This document shows positions 18,062-26,494 of a stretch of 64,000 nt of DNA, one piece after another. The DNA is taken from contig NZ_JABKCA010000014.1 of assembly GCF_013166655.1 (NCBI RefSeq), forward strand, positions 1-64,000, read 5' to 3'. The DNA comes from Lentimicrobium sp. L6 (GTDB taxonomy: Bacteria; Bacteroidota; Bacteroidia; Bacteroidales; UBA12170). The notes under the pieces were generated by a model. It worked only from the letters and a program-made list of their open reading frames with translations, was not told where the DNA came from and searched no databases. A program made the translations under genes and the position numbers. Numbering within the stretch: position 1 is the stretch's first letter; each line of letters begins with the position of its first letter.

Positions 18062-18166
18062 ATGGCAAAGAGTCAAGATGCAAAGAAGAATGTAAAGAAA
18101 GAAGCTGCTAAAACTCCAAAGGAAAAGAAAGCAGAAAAGAGACTTAAGAAATCTCAGCAATTTTAA
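18062..18166 (+). CDS. 34-residue lysine-rich basic peptide
   Basis: The frame begins MAKSQDAKKNVKKEAA and ends LKKSQQF. More than a third of the residues are lysine, with alanine and glutamate, and there are no hydrophobic blocks, so the peptide is soluble and highly basic, like small nucleic-acid-binding or ribosome-associated proteins. Support for a real gene: an exact promoter element 23 bp upstream, a short leader, and a strong intrinsic terminator 25 bp after the stop, together a complete single-gene unit. No function is known to me. It lies convergent to pabB. Confidence 0.7.
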   Translation: MAKSQDAKKNVKKEAAKTPKEKKAEKRLKKSQQF

Positions 18167-18190
18167 TCAGGATTTTATTATTTTAAATAT

Positions 18191-18218
18191 AAGGCATCAT
18201 TTTTTGATGCCTTTTTTT
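18191..18218 (+). terminator. Intrinsic terminator of the 34-residue peptide gene
   Basis: Perfect stem AAGGCATCA/TGATGCCTT with a 5-nt loop of T, followed by a run of T to 18218. It follows the peptide stop by 25 bp. Confidence 0.85.
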
Positions 18219-18312
18219 GATTACGAAATTTGCCAATGGAATTATACTTGATCCCCTGTTTTTAAAAGATGGGAATTTAGATGTGAAAGCCTTAAAATGA
18301 GGACTATGAATG

Positions 18313-19314
18313 TTATTGGTATTGATTAATAATAGGCAAGTAAACCTTATCTTTTAGCTCCTCATATTCCTTTTTGCACTGACTAAAAGTTGTTATTCCT
18401 CCTCCGCTTTTAAAGACAACTTGTTCATCCTGTTGTTCCAAGTATCGAATCATAACTGCGCTGTCTAAGCTTTTCCCATCGAAATAACCAAATACACCAG
18501 TATAGAAACCTCTATCATAGTTCTCAGCCTCACTAATCACTTCTAATGTTTTCTTTTTAGGTGCTCCACAAATACTTCCGGCAGGTAGAAGCTTAAAAAA
18601 GTGATGGCCTAGTTGATCAAAAAAGTCAATATCAATATCACCTCTAATCTCACTGCTCACTTGTAATAGGTTTTTATGGGAAGTCTTCACCTCTGTAAGG
18701 AATCTGAATTTTTCTACTCTCACATTTTTACTCACCATACTCAAATCATTCCTAATCAAATCAACAATGGTGTGATGTTCCGCTGTTTCTTTTTCATCCT
18801 CTAAAATGCTCTGCTGAGCATTAGGAATAGCAGCATCTATGGTTCCTTTCATGGGGTATGATGAAATTTCGCCATCCTCTATCTTTACAAAAATCTCAGG
18901 AGAAAAAACCACGAGTTTATCTTTAATCCAAAGCTTATATGGGGCCTGAGCATGCTGAAATATCTGTTGAAAAGATAAGTTGGTATTTATCTTTGAAGGC
19001 TTAGTTAAATTGATCAGATAAGTATTGCCAAAGTCTAAATGGGATTTTGCAATATTAAAGGATTCACTAAACTCAGAAAAGGCAATACATTTTTTTTCAA
19101 AGACTATGGATTCAGGCAATTCGATTTCTTTTGGAAATAAAAATGATTTCAAGGGAGTTTGAAAATGAATACCAGAAGAAGTTAAGTCTTCCTTAGCAAT
19201 CAATATGTTTTCTCTATGATCGAAGGACAATACAAAAAGAAATGGTTTCCTTTTTCTACCCCATTCATTCATCTGCAATATTGCTTTTTCTTTACTATAA
19301 AGCTTCATCCTCAT
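18313..19314 (-). CDS. pabB: Aminodeoxychorismate synthase component I
   Basis: 333 residues of the chorismate-binding family. The catalytic C-terminal region is complete: LLPAGSICGAPKKKTLEVI (about 253-271), then FYTGVFGYFDG and FKSGGGIT near the end. The short N-terminus, lacking the tryptophan-binding region of anthranilate synthase, and the PIAGSICGAPK-type motif fit PabB rather than TrpE. With PabA it turns chorismate and glutamine into 4-amino-4-deoxychorismate for folate. It is divergent from pabA, sharing a short intergenic region. An ATG two codons in (19308) is an equal start. Confidence 0.88.
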   Translation of the reverse strand: MRMKLYSKEKAILQMNEWGRKRKPFLFVLSFDHRENILIAKEDLTSSGIHFQTPLKSFLFPKEIELPESIVFEKKCIAFSEFSESFNIAKSHLDFGNTYLINLTKPSKINTNLSFQQIFQHAQAPYKLWIKDKLVVFSPEIFVKIEDGEISSYPMKGTIDAAIPNAQQSILEDEKETAEHHTIVDLIRNDLSMVSKNVRVEKFRFLTEVKTSHKNLLQVSSEIRGDIDIDFFDQLGHHFFKLLPAGSICGAPKKKTLEVISEAENYDRGFYTGVFGYFDGKSLDSAVMIRYLEQQDEQVVFKSGGGITTFSQCKKEYEELKDKVYLPIINQYQ

Positions 19315-19452
19315 TAATTTTGCCCTACACTATTCAGCTGCGAAGATATTCAAATAACTTATGAAAAAGCTGATTCTTATTTATCTTTTCTCAGTCTTTT
19401 AATGCATGATAGGTCTATATATTTCCTAATATTGCAAATAAATAAATGCTCG

Positions 19453-20022
19453 GTGAAGAAACTTTTGATATTAGATAATTATGATTCCTTTACCTATAAT
19501 TTGGTACAATTGGTTGAGCAACACCAAGGGTGGGATTTTGATGTTATTAAAAATGATAAGATTAAACTAGAAGAAGTGCTAGACTATGACAAGATTTTGC
19601 TTTCTCCTGGTCCTGGATTACCTTCAGATGCAGGTATCATGCCCCAATTAATAAAAGAATATGCGGCATATAAATCTATTTTAGGAGTATGTTTAGGTCA
19701 TCATGCTATTGCCGAAACTTTTGGAGGTTCTCTTTTTAATTTCGATCAACCTATACATGGTATCAAACGAAAAGTAGATTTACTTATAGAGGATGGTATC
19801 TTTGAAAACATCCCCAAAATTTTTGAGGTAGGACTTTATCACAGCTGGGCCGTCAATAAAAATGATTTCCCAGAAGATCTAGAATTAGTCGCCCTAAGTG
19901 AAAAAGGAGTCATTATGGCCTTAAGACATAAAACTTACGATGTGAAAGGAGTTCAATTTCATCCAGAAAGCATTATGACGCCCTTGGGTAAAGAGATGCT
20001 CTGGAATTGGTTAAATCAATAA
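19453..20022 (+). CDS. pabA: Aminodeoxychorismate/anthranilate synthase glutamine amidotransferase
   Basis: 189 residues from a GTG at 19453; this start fits the family N-terminus (KKLLILDNYDSFTYN), while the upstream in-frame ATG at 19402 would add 17 unrelated residues and lies before a promoter-like TAATATTG. The triglutamine-amidotransferase triad is visible: C in GVCLGHH, and H and E in QFHPES. The usual GVCLGHQ is GVCLGHH here, a change next to the nucleophile pocket. It supplies ammonia to PabB, encoded divergently, and possibly also to TrpE. It overlaps the acetyltransferase gene by one base (TAATG). Confidence 0.88.
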   Translation: MKKLLILDNYDSFTYNLVQLVEQHQGWDFDVIKNDKIKLEEVLDYDKILLSPGPGLPSDAGIMPQLIKEYAAYKSILGVCLGHHAIAETFGGSLFNFDQPIHGIKRKVDLLIEDGIFENIPKIFEVGLYHSWAVNKNDFPEDLELVALSEKGVIMALRHKTYDVKGVQFHPESIMTPLGKEMLWNWLNQ

Positions 20023-20573
20023 TGATGCATAAGAGAATAGAAATCCATAGTTCTAGACTCCTCCTTCGAGAAATTGAATCATCGGATACTTCAGCGATTT
20101 TTATGTATAGATCTGATGCACAAACCAATCAATATCAAGGATGGATTCCTGAAAAGCTGGAGGAGGTTAATGATTTTATTGAGCATAAAATTGCGAAAGA
20201 ATTCAATCGATTAGGTACTTGGTTTCAGTTGGCAATAGTTTTAAAAGAGTCAAATAAGTTGATTGGTGATCTTGGAATGCACTTTTTGGAGAATGACGCA
20301 GTTGAATTGGGTGCTACCATTGCTCAAGACTATCATGGTAAAGGATATGCTACAGAAGCACTAAAAGGGGTAATAAATTATCTGTTTAACAAAGTTGATA
20401 AACAAAAGATAAAAGCATCGGTAGATCCTCGGAATTTAGCCTCTATTGCCATGATAGAAAAGTTAGGCTTTAAGAAAGAAGCCCATTATAGGAAAAGCTT
20501 TTTCTTGAGAGAAGAATGGGTGGATGATGTGATTTATGGATTAACTAAACAGCTCCATTTCGAGCAGAAATAA
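20022..20573 (+). CDS. GNAT-family N-acetyltransferase (RimJ/RimL-like)
   Basis: 183 residues from the ATG at 20022, which overlaps the pabA stop in TAATG, so translation is coupled. The N-terminus IEIHSSRLLLREIE and the acetyl-CoA loop DYHGKGYATEAL (about 104-115) followed by NLASIAMIEKLGFKKEA are typical of the Acetyltransf_3 (RimJ/RimL) branch that modifies N-termini or small amines. The target is unknown. Cotranscription with pabA may be incidental. Confidence 0.88.
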   Translation: MMHKRIEIHSSRLLLREIESSDTSAIFMYRSDAQTNQYQGWIPEKLEEVNDFIEHKIAKEFNRLGTWFQLAIVLKESNKLIGDLGMHFLENDAVELGATIAQDYHGKGYATEALKGVINYLFNKVDKQKIKASVDPRNLASIAMIEKLGFKKEAHYRKSFFLREEWVDDVIYGLTKQLHFEQK

Positions 20574-20600
20574 TAATGCAAATCGATAAGTTTTCAACAC

Positions 20601-21098
20601 TTAATCCGCCAATTTAATTTTGGCTTCAATGGCAGATGTAGAATGGCCAGGAAGGAATTTTAAGGTTTTTACTTGACCACCTTTTGCCATTACAATATCA
20701 TAACCCACTATATCTTCAGCATTATAATCGGCGCCTTTGACTAATACATCGGGTTGTACTTGTTTGATTAAATCGTAGGGAGTATCTTCGTTAAAGTAAA
20801 TGACTAAGTCCACAAACTCTAATGCAGCCATTATATGGGCTCGTCCAACCTCATCCTGAATAGGACGATGTGGCCCTTTTATTCTACTTACCGAATCATC
20901 TGTATTTAAACCAATGACTAATACATCGCCATAATCTGCAGCCTTTGACAAATACTCAATATGCCCACGATGAATGATATCAAAACAACCATTGGTAAAA
21001 ACAATTTTCTTGTTCTCACTAGCCCATTTTTCTATAACCTTCTCCAGTTGTTTCTGGTCTTGGATGATTTTATTTCTTATTTTGCTTAGGTAAATCAT
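20601..21098 (-). CDS. rfaE2: D-glycero-beta-D-manno-heptose 1-phosphate adenylyltransferase
   Basis: 165 residues of the nucleotidyltransferase fold, with the signature FTNGCFDIIHRGHIEYL (about 34-50), the conserved RPIQDEVGRAHIMAALE and GADY, and a C-terminal LPGHSTSAI. This is the stand-alone adenylyltransferase half of HldE, making ADP-heptose for lipopolysaccharide core. The kinase half is not in the window. The start overlaps the end of the preceding gene by 29 bp, and the three genes panD, flippase-fold protein and rfaE2 form one overlapping set. Confidence 0.9.
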   Translation of the reverse strand: MIYLSKIRNKIIQDQKQLEKVIEKWASENKKIVFTNGCFDIIHRGHIEYLSKAADYGDVLVIGLNTDDSVSRIKGPHRPIQDEVGRAHIMAALEFVDLVIYFNEDTPYDLIKQVQPDVLVKGADYNAEDIVGYDIVMAKGGQVKTLKFLPGHSTSAIEAKIKLAD

Positions 21099-22131
21099 TA
21101 AGTGGTTTTCTTTTATTCAAAAGTAATAAAACATAGCTCACTCCACCAGCCAATAAAATAATGAGGGTTTGTGCTGCATGATTTGCCGTAGCATAGGCAG
21201 CAGCAGCATAGGAAGGAATATCGTATAATTGAGTGAATAATTCAGTAACAATGAAATGGTAAGAACCAATTCCTCCAGGAGTTGGAGCCACTATTCCTAG
21301 GCTTCCGATAGCTAGTACAGTGAACCCATCAATAATATTTAATAGTGAGGTTTCTTCGAAAGAATAAAAAGGTAATATGATCATTCCTAAGTAAAGCAAC
21401 CAAATCATAAAAGTATTGAATAGAAATATCATTTTATTTTCTAATTTGGCAATACTTTTCATCCCTGACCATATTCCGTTTAAGAAAGCTTCTATCTTAC
21501 TATACAGCATAGTCGTTTTAAAATATGGTCGTAACTTTCTAAATATCAATACCCCAACTCCTATGATAATAATAATAATCCCACTTAGAATAAGAATAGC
21601 ATTCAAATCTCCAGCGTAGCTTCCCATCATAGGGCTAATGATGACTTTATTAATAAAACCACCAATTAAATTAATTTGAAACAATACGATTCCCGCAATG
21701 ATAAGAAGCAAAACAATCATATCGAATACTCTTTCTGTGATTACCGTACCAAATAAGGTGTTGAAGGGAATATTGTCTTTCTTACTCAAAACTACACAAC
21801 GCGAGACTTCTCCCATTCTAGGTAAAGCAAGGTTGGCTAAATAACCAGTCATTACTGCATAAAAAGTTGTACTAGCTTTAGTTTGATAGCCTACAGAATT
21901 AATCAATTGATTCCATCTTAAGGCTCTAAAAAAATGACTCGCCAAGGCTAAAAACATGGAATAAATCAACCAAGAATAATCGGCTTTTTTTAACTCTGAC
22001 CAAATATCCTCTATATTTATATTGCGAAATGCAAGATATAAAAGGACAATACCCAATACTAGAAACATTAGATATTTAAATATTGAGAAAAGCTTATCTT
22101 TCAAACTAGTGGGGGATTTTATTGTTATCAT
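21070..22131 (-). CDS. Lysylphosphatidylglycerol synthase-fold integral membrane protein (YbhN-like)
   Basis: 353 residues from the ATG at 22131; a longer frame would run through panD with unrelated residues. About eight membrane helices, with the family motif around PLPRMGEV-like [11 protein letters not shown] (near residue 100) and [12 protein letters not shown] (near 285). This fold occurs in MprF flippase domains, AglD and YbhN; it moves or modifies polyprenyl-linked or phospholipid-linked groups. The pairing with rfaE2 suggests lipopolysaccharide or glycolipid export. It overlaps both neighbours, 26 bp with panD and 29 bp with rfaE2. Confidence 0.85.
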   Translation of the reverse strand: MITIKSPTSLKDKLFSIFKYLMFLVLGIVLLYLAFRNINIEDIWSELKKADYSWLIYSMFLALASHFFRALRWNQLINSVGYQTKASTTFYAVMTGYLANLALPRMGEVSRCVVLSKKDNIPFNTLFGTVITERVFDMIVLLLIIAGIVLFQINLIGGFINKVIISPMMGSYAGDLNAILILSGIIIIIIGVGVLIFRKLRPYFKTTMLYSKIEAFLNGIWSGMKSIAKLENKMIFLFNTFMIWLLYLGMIILPFYSFEETSLLNIIDGFTVLAIGSLGIVAPTPGGIGSYHFIVTELFTQLYDIPSYAAAAYATANHAAQTLIILLAGGVSYVLLLLNKRKPLNDLPKQNKK

Positions 22132-22456
22132 CGGGGAAAATGATAAGAGGCTGATGTTTTTTTGCTTCTTCAAATTCCATACTGGCATAGGAAACAATAA
22201 TAATTTTATCATTAACGGCCACCAAACGGGCTGCAGCACCATTGATACCAATAATACCACTTCCTCTTTCACCTTTTATCACATAAGTATCTAAACGATT
22301 ACCATTGGTGATATTATAAATGTGTACTCTCTCATTTTCGATGAGGTTTACAGCATCCATCATATTTTCGTCAATGGTAATACTACCAATGTAATTGAGG
22401 TTGGCCTGTGTGATGCCAACGCTGTGAATTTTCGATTTTAAAACATCTATACGCAT
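22106..22456 (-). CDS. panD: Aspartate 1-decarboxylase
   Basis: 116 residues, the usual length. The self-cleavage site is G24-S25 in YIGSITID, where Ser25 becomes the catalytic pyruvoyl group. The motifs NGAAARL and VSYASM are also present. It makes beta-alanine for pantothenate. The gene starts an overlapping set of three, and its promoter lies only 7 bp upstream of the ATG. Confidence 0.96.
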   Translation of the reverse strand: MRIDVLKSKIHSVGITQANLNYIGSITIDENMMDAVNLIENERVHIYNITNGNRLDTYVIKGERGSGIIGINGAAARLVAVNDKIIIVSYASMEFEEAKKHQPLIIFPDDNNKIPH

Positions 22457-22463
22457 AGTGGCG

Positions 22464-22471
22464 CAAAATTA
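22464..22471 (-). promoter_or_regulatory. -7 element TAATTTTG directly before panD
   Basis: Exact TAnnTTTG match on the minus strand with only 7 bases between its G and the ATG at 22456. The predicted transcription start falls within about two bases of the ATG, so the mRNA may be leaderless or nearly so. Confidence 0.5.
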
Positions 22472-22614
22472 CAAAATTTTTATTTGTATTCAACACCATG
22501 TGTAAATTGTATATGCCTGAAAATTAAATAGTAAGAAGCTTTTAACAAAAACTATAGTTCTAAATGGACTCTGTATTCTCTTGAATAGCCTCCTCAGAGA
22601 GAATATAAAAAGTC

Positions 22615-22622
22615 TATTTTTG
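22615..22622 (+). promoter_or_regulatory. -7 element TATTTTTG for the MFS transporter
   Basis: Exact TAnnTTTG match 12 bp before the ATG at 22635; it lies inside a longer open frame and so supports the downstream start. Confidence 0.5.
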
Positions 22623-22634
22623 CTAAAAAAACAA

Positions 22635-23993
22635 ATGGAGGAATTTAAAAGAAAGATTAGTGAATCTCCTGGAATGCGTTGGGGAATTTTAATCCTAGTG
22701 GGTTTTATACTCTCGGCTAATTATTATTTCTACGATGCCTTTTCTACACTTAAAGATCAGTTGATGTCAGAGTTTGGCTATAGCAATACGCATTATGGTT
22801 TATTTGTTTCCTTCTATTCCATTCCCAATACTTTCCTATTGATGGCAGTGATTGGAGGTGTGGTTTTAGATAAACTCGGAATTAGAAGAACGGGATTCAT
22901 CTTTATCTTCTTTATGGCTTTTGGTGCCATGCTTACCGCCTACGGTGCTTCCGATTATTATAGAGAGGGTGGATTTACTCATGGTCTTTTCTCTTCTATT
23001 CTTCCAAACTATTCTCCCGAATTAAAAATGATGTTATTGGGCCGATTCTTCTATGGCTTGGGTGCCGAAACTAGTATTGTAGTGATCAGTAAGATATTAG
23101 TGAAATGGTTTAAAGGTAAAGATTTAGCCCTGGCCTTTGGATTGAAAGTAGGTTTTGGTCGTCTAGGAACATTCGCAGCTTTGCAATTATCTCCACGTAT
23201 TTCTGATGGTGGAGCCCATTTAAGTACCGCCATTTGGTTTGCTGCCGTTCTTGTTTTGGCGGGATTATTAGCCTTTATGGTTTATATGCTGCTTGATACT
23301 AGGTATGATAAGGAAGTCCAAAGTGCTCAGGTAAAAGAATCTAAGGAAGGGTTTAAAATGTCTGATATAGGCAAAATATTGACCAATCCTGCCTTTATCT
23401 ATATTGCACTAATATGTGTCACTTTTTACTCAGCAGTATTTCCGTTTTTAGCTTTTGCTCCCGATTTATTTCTTAATAAATTTGGTTTATCCAGTATTGA
23501 AAGTGGAGAGATCACCTCATTATTGCCTCTTGGTACCCTGATTTTTACTCCTGCTTTTGGCTTTTTAATTGATAGATATGGAAAAGCTGCTACCGCAATG
23601 ATTTTTGGAGCCTCACTCCTTGTACTCATTCATCTAAATTTTGCTTTCACCGATTTTGCGCCTCATTTTCCCATGATATTATTAGGGATTTCATTCTCTT
23701 TAGTTCCGGCAGCCATGTGGCCCACTATGGTGAGATTGGTTGACGAGAAACAAATAGGAACGGCTTATGGATTGATGTATTCCATTCAGAATTTGGGACT
23801 ATTTGCCTTCCCAATACTTTCTGGACTTATATTGGATTATACCAATCCTGGAAATCCAGAAACCCTTAACTATACTCCTACTATGCTCATGTTTGCAGGC
23901 CTTGGTTTATTGGGTTTATTCTTTGCTGTTTTATTGAAAGTAGAAGATAAAAGAAAAGGTTTTGGAGTTGATTTGGCATTGAATAAAAAATAA
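22635..23993 (+). CDS. Major facilitator superfamily transporter
   Basis: 452 residues from the ATG at 22635 (earlier TTG start rejected because the promoter lies between them). Twelve hydrophobic segments are visible, with the MFS loop 2-3 motif VVLDKLGIRRTG (about 76-87), its C-terminal counterpart LIDRYGKAA, and a charged cytoplasmic loop KESKEGFKMSD near the middle. A periplasmic loop between helices 3 and 4 is unusually long, with aromatic and histidine residues. Substrate unknown; anion or organic-acid uptake is only a guess. Monocistronic, or with the amidotransferase 52 bp downstream. Confidence 0.88.
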   Translation: MEEFKRKISESPGMRWGILILVGFILSANYYFYDAFSTLKDQLMSEFGYSNTHYGLFVSFYSIPNTFLLMAVIGGVVLDKLGIRRTGFIFIFFMAFGAMLTAYGASDYYREGGFTHGLFSSILPNYSPELKMMLLGRFFYGLGAETSIVVISKILVKWFKGKDLALAFGLKVGFGRLGTFAALQLSPRISDGGAHLSTAIWFAAVLVLAGLLAFMVYMLLDTRYDKEVQSAQVKESKEGFKMSDIGKILTNPAFIYIALICVTFYSAVFPFLAFAPDLFLNKFGLSSIESGEITSLLPLGTLIFTPAFGFLIDRYGKAATAMIFGASLLVLIHLNFAFTDFAPHFPMILLGISFSLVPAAMWPTMVRLVDEKQIGTAYGLMYSIQNLGLFAFPILSGLILDYTNPGNPETLNYTPTMLMFAGLGLLGLFFAVLLKVEDKRKGFGVDLALNKK

Positions 23994-24045
23994 TAGCTTT
24001 GCAGCTTCCATATTCTGAGTTTTGCAAAATATTGAACCGAAAAAA

Positions 24046-24744
24046 ATGAAAAGTCCTAAAATTTTAATCCTCGATTATTCTATTGATCAATTTGAAACAC
24101 CTTTAATAGAAAGCTGTTTTGAAGAAAACATAGAAACTCAAACTTTCCATATTCAAACAGAGGATTCTTTTCCGGAGAATTGGGAAGAGATGAGTTTTAC
24201 TCATATCATCCATTCTGGTTCTACACTTTCTATAAATGATGTTTCCCCATTTACTGAGAATGCTGTGGCTTTAGTCCAAAAGGCATCCGAAATGAAAATT
24301 TGGCAGATGGGTATCTGTTATGGTCATCAACTTTTGGCATTGGCTATGGTGGGTAGGCATGCAATTCGTCCAGCTTCTAAAGGTTTTGAAGCAGGTTGGG
24401 AAAAAGTTTATTTTCTAGATTCTGCGGCGAGTCTATTAGGAGTAAAAGGAGAAGAGGATGTTTGGCAACACCATTTCGATGAAGTTGTGGAGCTTCCCAT
24501 TTGGTCGGAGCTTTTGGCCACCAATGGACATACACATATTCAAGCATATATCAATTATGAATCTTGTGTTTTAGGAACACAGTTTCATCCAGAATTTGAT
24601 TTGGAAAAAGGAAACGCATTTTTTAGATCAGATCGTAAAAACTTGGTGAAACTTGGAGTTGATGTGGATGAAATTCTGAGAGGAGAACCAAGTTTTAATT
24701 CTAAATTAGTTATCTTTAATTTCTTCATGAAGGTAGGTTTATGA
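24046..24744 (+). CDS. Class I glutamine amidotransferase-like protein
   Basis: 232 residues from the ATG at 24046. The nucleophile elbow MGICYGHQLLA, and the histidine and glutamate of TQFHPEF complete the triad, as in the stand-alone GMP-synthase-like amidotransferase group that acts on small gamma-glutamyl compounds. Its acceptor or partner synthase is not nearby. It follows the MFS gene by 52 bp on the same strand, so a linked uptake-and-use role is possible. Confidence 0.85.
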   Translation: MKSPKILILDYSIDQFETPLIESCFEENIETQTFHIQTEDSFPENWEEMSFTHIIHSGSTLSINDVSPFTENAVALVQKASEMKIWQMGICYGHQLLALAMVGRHAIRPASKGFEAGWEKVYFLDSAASLLGVKGEEDVWQHHFDEVVELPIWSELLATNGHTHIQAYINYESCVLGTQFHPEFDLEKGNAFFRSDRKNLVKLGVDVDEILRGEPSFNSKLVIFNFFMKVGL

Positions 24745-25081
24745 AGAATCTGAGTATCTAAAAGGCATAACAAGTCCTGAAAAGAGTTGATATAAAATTT
24801 ATTTATTATTGTTACTGGTAAAGAAAGCAAGTAATAGTGATGGGATTTTCTATAACAGTAGTATGTAAAGATCCTAACGTAGTAGAACTTTGATGTGCCT
24901 TGTAGGTTCACAATCCCCGACTACTAATTTAGGCTATGAGCAGTCAATACTCGCAAAACAATTTGGATAATAACAAACACGTTTCAAAATTAAGTACTGG
25001 AAGAAATATCTATATGAAGTGCATTTAAACCAATATTTATGTATAATTAAAACGTCATTATGTACAGTCATAATAATAGCC
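24745..25081. other. Intergenic region with possible gene fragments
   Basis: About 340 bp. Two short plus-strand frames (24840-24893 and 24893-24970) have protein-like composition but are out of register and too short to call. A GGTTCACAATCCC stretch recalls a tRNA T-arm but its flanks do not pair. Nothing else seen before the cold-shock promoter. Confidence 0.3.
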
Positions 25082-25089
25082 TACATTTG
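25082..25089 (+). promoter_or_regulatory. -7 element TACATTTG of the cold-shock gene
   Basis: Exact TAnnTTTG match, 22 bp before the ATG at 25112. The predicted leader is about 16 nt, much shorter than the long thermosensor leader of E. coli cspA. Confidence 0.6.
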
Positions 25090-25111
25090 CAGTTCATATA
25101 AAAAAAATAAG

Positions 25112-25303
25112 ATGAGTAACGGAACAGTAAAGTTTTTCAATAATTCTAAAGGATTTGGGTTTATTACTCCTGAATCAGGTGAAAAAGATGTATTTGTACA
25201 TGTTAATGGCCTAATTGATGAAATAAATGAAGGTGACAAAGTAAGCTACGATGTAGAAGAAGGTCCAAAAGGAATGAACGCAGTTAAAGTTAGAGTAGTT
25301 TAA
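25112..25303 (+). CDS. Cold-shock domain protein
   Basis: 63 residues, the minimal OB-fold size. RNP1 KGFGFI and RNP2 VFVHV are intact, and the start MSNGTVKFF is canonical. It binds single-stranded RNA and DNA and melts RNA structure at low temperature or in stress. The gene is a complete unit with a TACATTTG promoter and a strong terminator. A longer in-frame start at 25019 would add unrelated residues upstream of the promoter and is rejected. Confidence 0.95.
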   Translation: MSNGTVKFFNNSKGFGFITPESGEKDVFVHVNGLIDEINEGDKVSYDVEEGPKGMNAVKVRVV

Positions 25304-25324
25304 TCTACCCCTTTAAGCATATTA

Positions 25325-25356
25325 AAAAAAGCCTGTCAATCATGACAGGCTTTTTT
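25325..25356 (+). terminator. Intrinsic terminator of the cold-shock gene
   Basis: Perfect 8-bp stem GCCTGTCA/TGACAGGC, loop ATCA, flanked by A-run and T-run, so it can work in both directions; on the minus strand it is downstream of the radical SAM gene, which ends at 25380. Confidence 0.9.
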
Positions 25357-25379
25357 ATTTCTCTGGATTTTCTGTTTAA

Positions 25380-26255
25380 TTATATGGAATGTCGCTCCGG
25401 AATACTATTTAAATAATTATGGTCGAGTCTTTCAATCATTGCATCTACTCTTTGTATTGATTTTTCTTTATCTCTGGGTAGCAAAGAATCAAAAGGCACT
25501 GTATTAATGCCATGAATACCTAGATATTCAGTTTCTATTTCAATTAAATCAATGAGTTTTTTCTGTTCTTCTAGTACTTCGAGTTCTGTTGCAAGCTGAT
25601 AAACTCCTTTCTCTATATCATGAGCAAGTGGACTACCACCATTAGCTCCTAAGGTAGTAGGAACTATTCCTATGGGCTTGGTTTCGTTAATGAGTTTTGC
25701 TGTAGCTATGGCATTTTCCATACCTTTTCCACTGCCAGCAGCTCCAAACATAAATCCAAAGAAAAAATCGATTCCTGCTTTATTTAGTCTTTTTAATTGC
25801 TCTTGTGAATCCTCTAGAGAAGCTCCTTTATTGAGATATTTTAAGGTCTCAGCATGTCCTGTTTCTGCACCTACCCAAAGGTCATTAATTCTCAAATCTC
25901 TTAATTCTTGTAATTCTACGTTTGTTTTTCCTTTGATATTGCTGACAGAGGCGTACATGGTAATGGTTTCTACTTTGGGCAAGTATTTATGGATTAATTC
26001 AGCAATGGGTTTGAGTCTTCTAGCAGACAAAACAAAAGCATCACCATTTACTAAAAATACTCTCCTTACATTTGGGTGCTGCTGTTTTGCTTCTTGTAAA
26101 TCTCTTTCTATTTGGTCCAGTTTTTCCATGGAAAATTGAACATCGCGGTACATGGTACAAAAAGTACATTTATTATGTGCACATCCTACAGTAACCTGAA
26201 GCAAAAGGGTGTTGGCTTCGTAAGGTGGGCGGTATATTGGTCCTGTATATTTCAT
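25380..26255 (-). CDS. Radical SAM protein
   Basis: 291 residues. The 4Fe-4S site near the N-terminus reads CAHNKCTFC, a CX4CX2C variant found in a Bacteroidota and Clostridia group of radical SAM proteins, with a following MYR. The rest fits the partial TIM barrel (GAETGHAETLKYLNKG near 138-153, GAAGSGKGMENA near 192-203, where the second glycines bind SAM). It has no obvious auxiliary-cluster cysteines. The reaction is unknown. Neighbours give little clue. Confidence 0.85.
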   Translation of the reverse strand: MKYTGPIYRPPYEANTLLLQVTVGCAHNKCTFCTMYRDVQFSMEKLDQIERDLQEAKQQHPNVRRVFLVNGDAFVLSARRLKPIAELIHKYLPKVETITMYASVSNIKGKTNVELQELRDLRINDLWVGAETGHAETLKYLNKGASLEDSQEQLKRLNKAGIDFFFGFMFGAAGSGKGMENAIATAKLINETKPIGIVPTTLGANGGSPLAHDIEKGVYQLATELEVLEEQKKLIDLIEIETEYLGIHGINTVPFDSLLPRDKEKSIQRVDAMIERLDHNYLNSIPERHSI

Positions 26256-26494
26256 TTTTAAATTGATTTTTATTTAATGGTGATACTTGAATATTATAAT
26301 TATTGTGCAGAATTGAATGATAATTAGCATTTCAGAGGCATATTATTCTTATTCAAGATCAAATTAAGGTATTTACTTTCGTAAATGATACTGATTGAAA
26401 AATAGATGCTCTTTATGGCGAAGAAATTCAGTTCTTTAAGGCTTTATGTAGTTTGTGTTAAGCCAGCATGATTATAGGATGAACACCTTTGAAA

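Noticed and set aside
24880-24935. tRNA-like stretch GGTTCACAATCCC with a T-loop look
   Set aside because: The T-stem does not pair, the loop has an extra base, and no D-arm or anticodon arm can be found upstream.
26400-26465. 21-codon plus-strand frame after a TACTTTCG promoter-like element
   Set aside because: Too short, no homology or terminator, composition not convincing.
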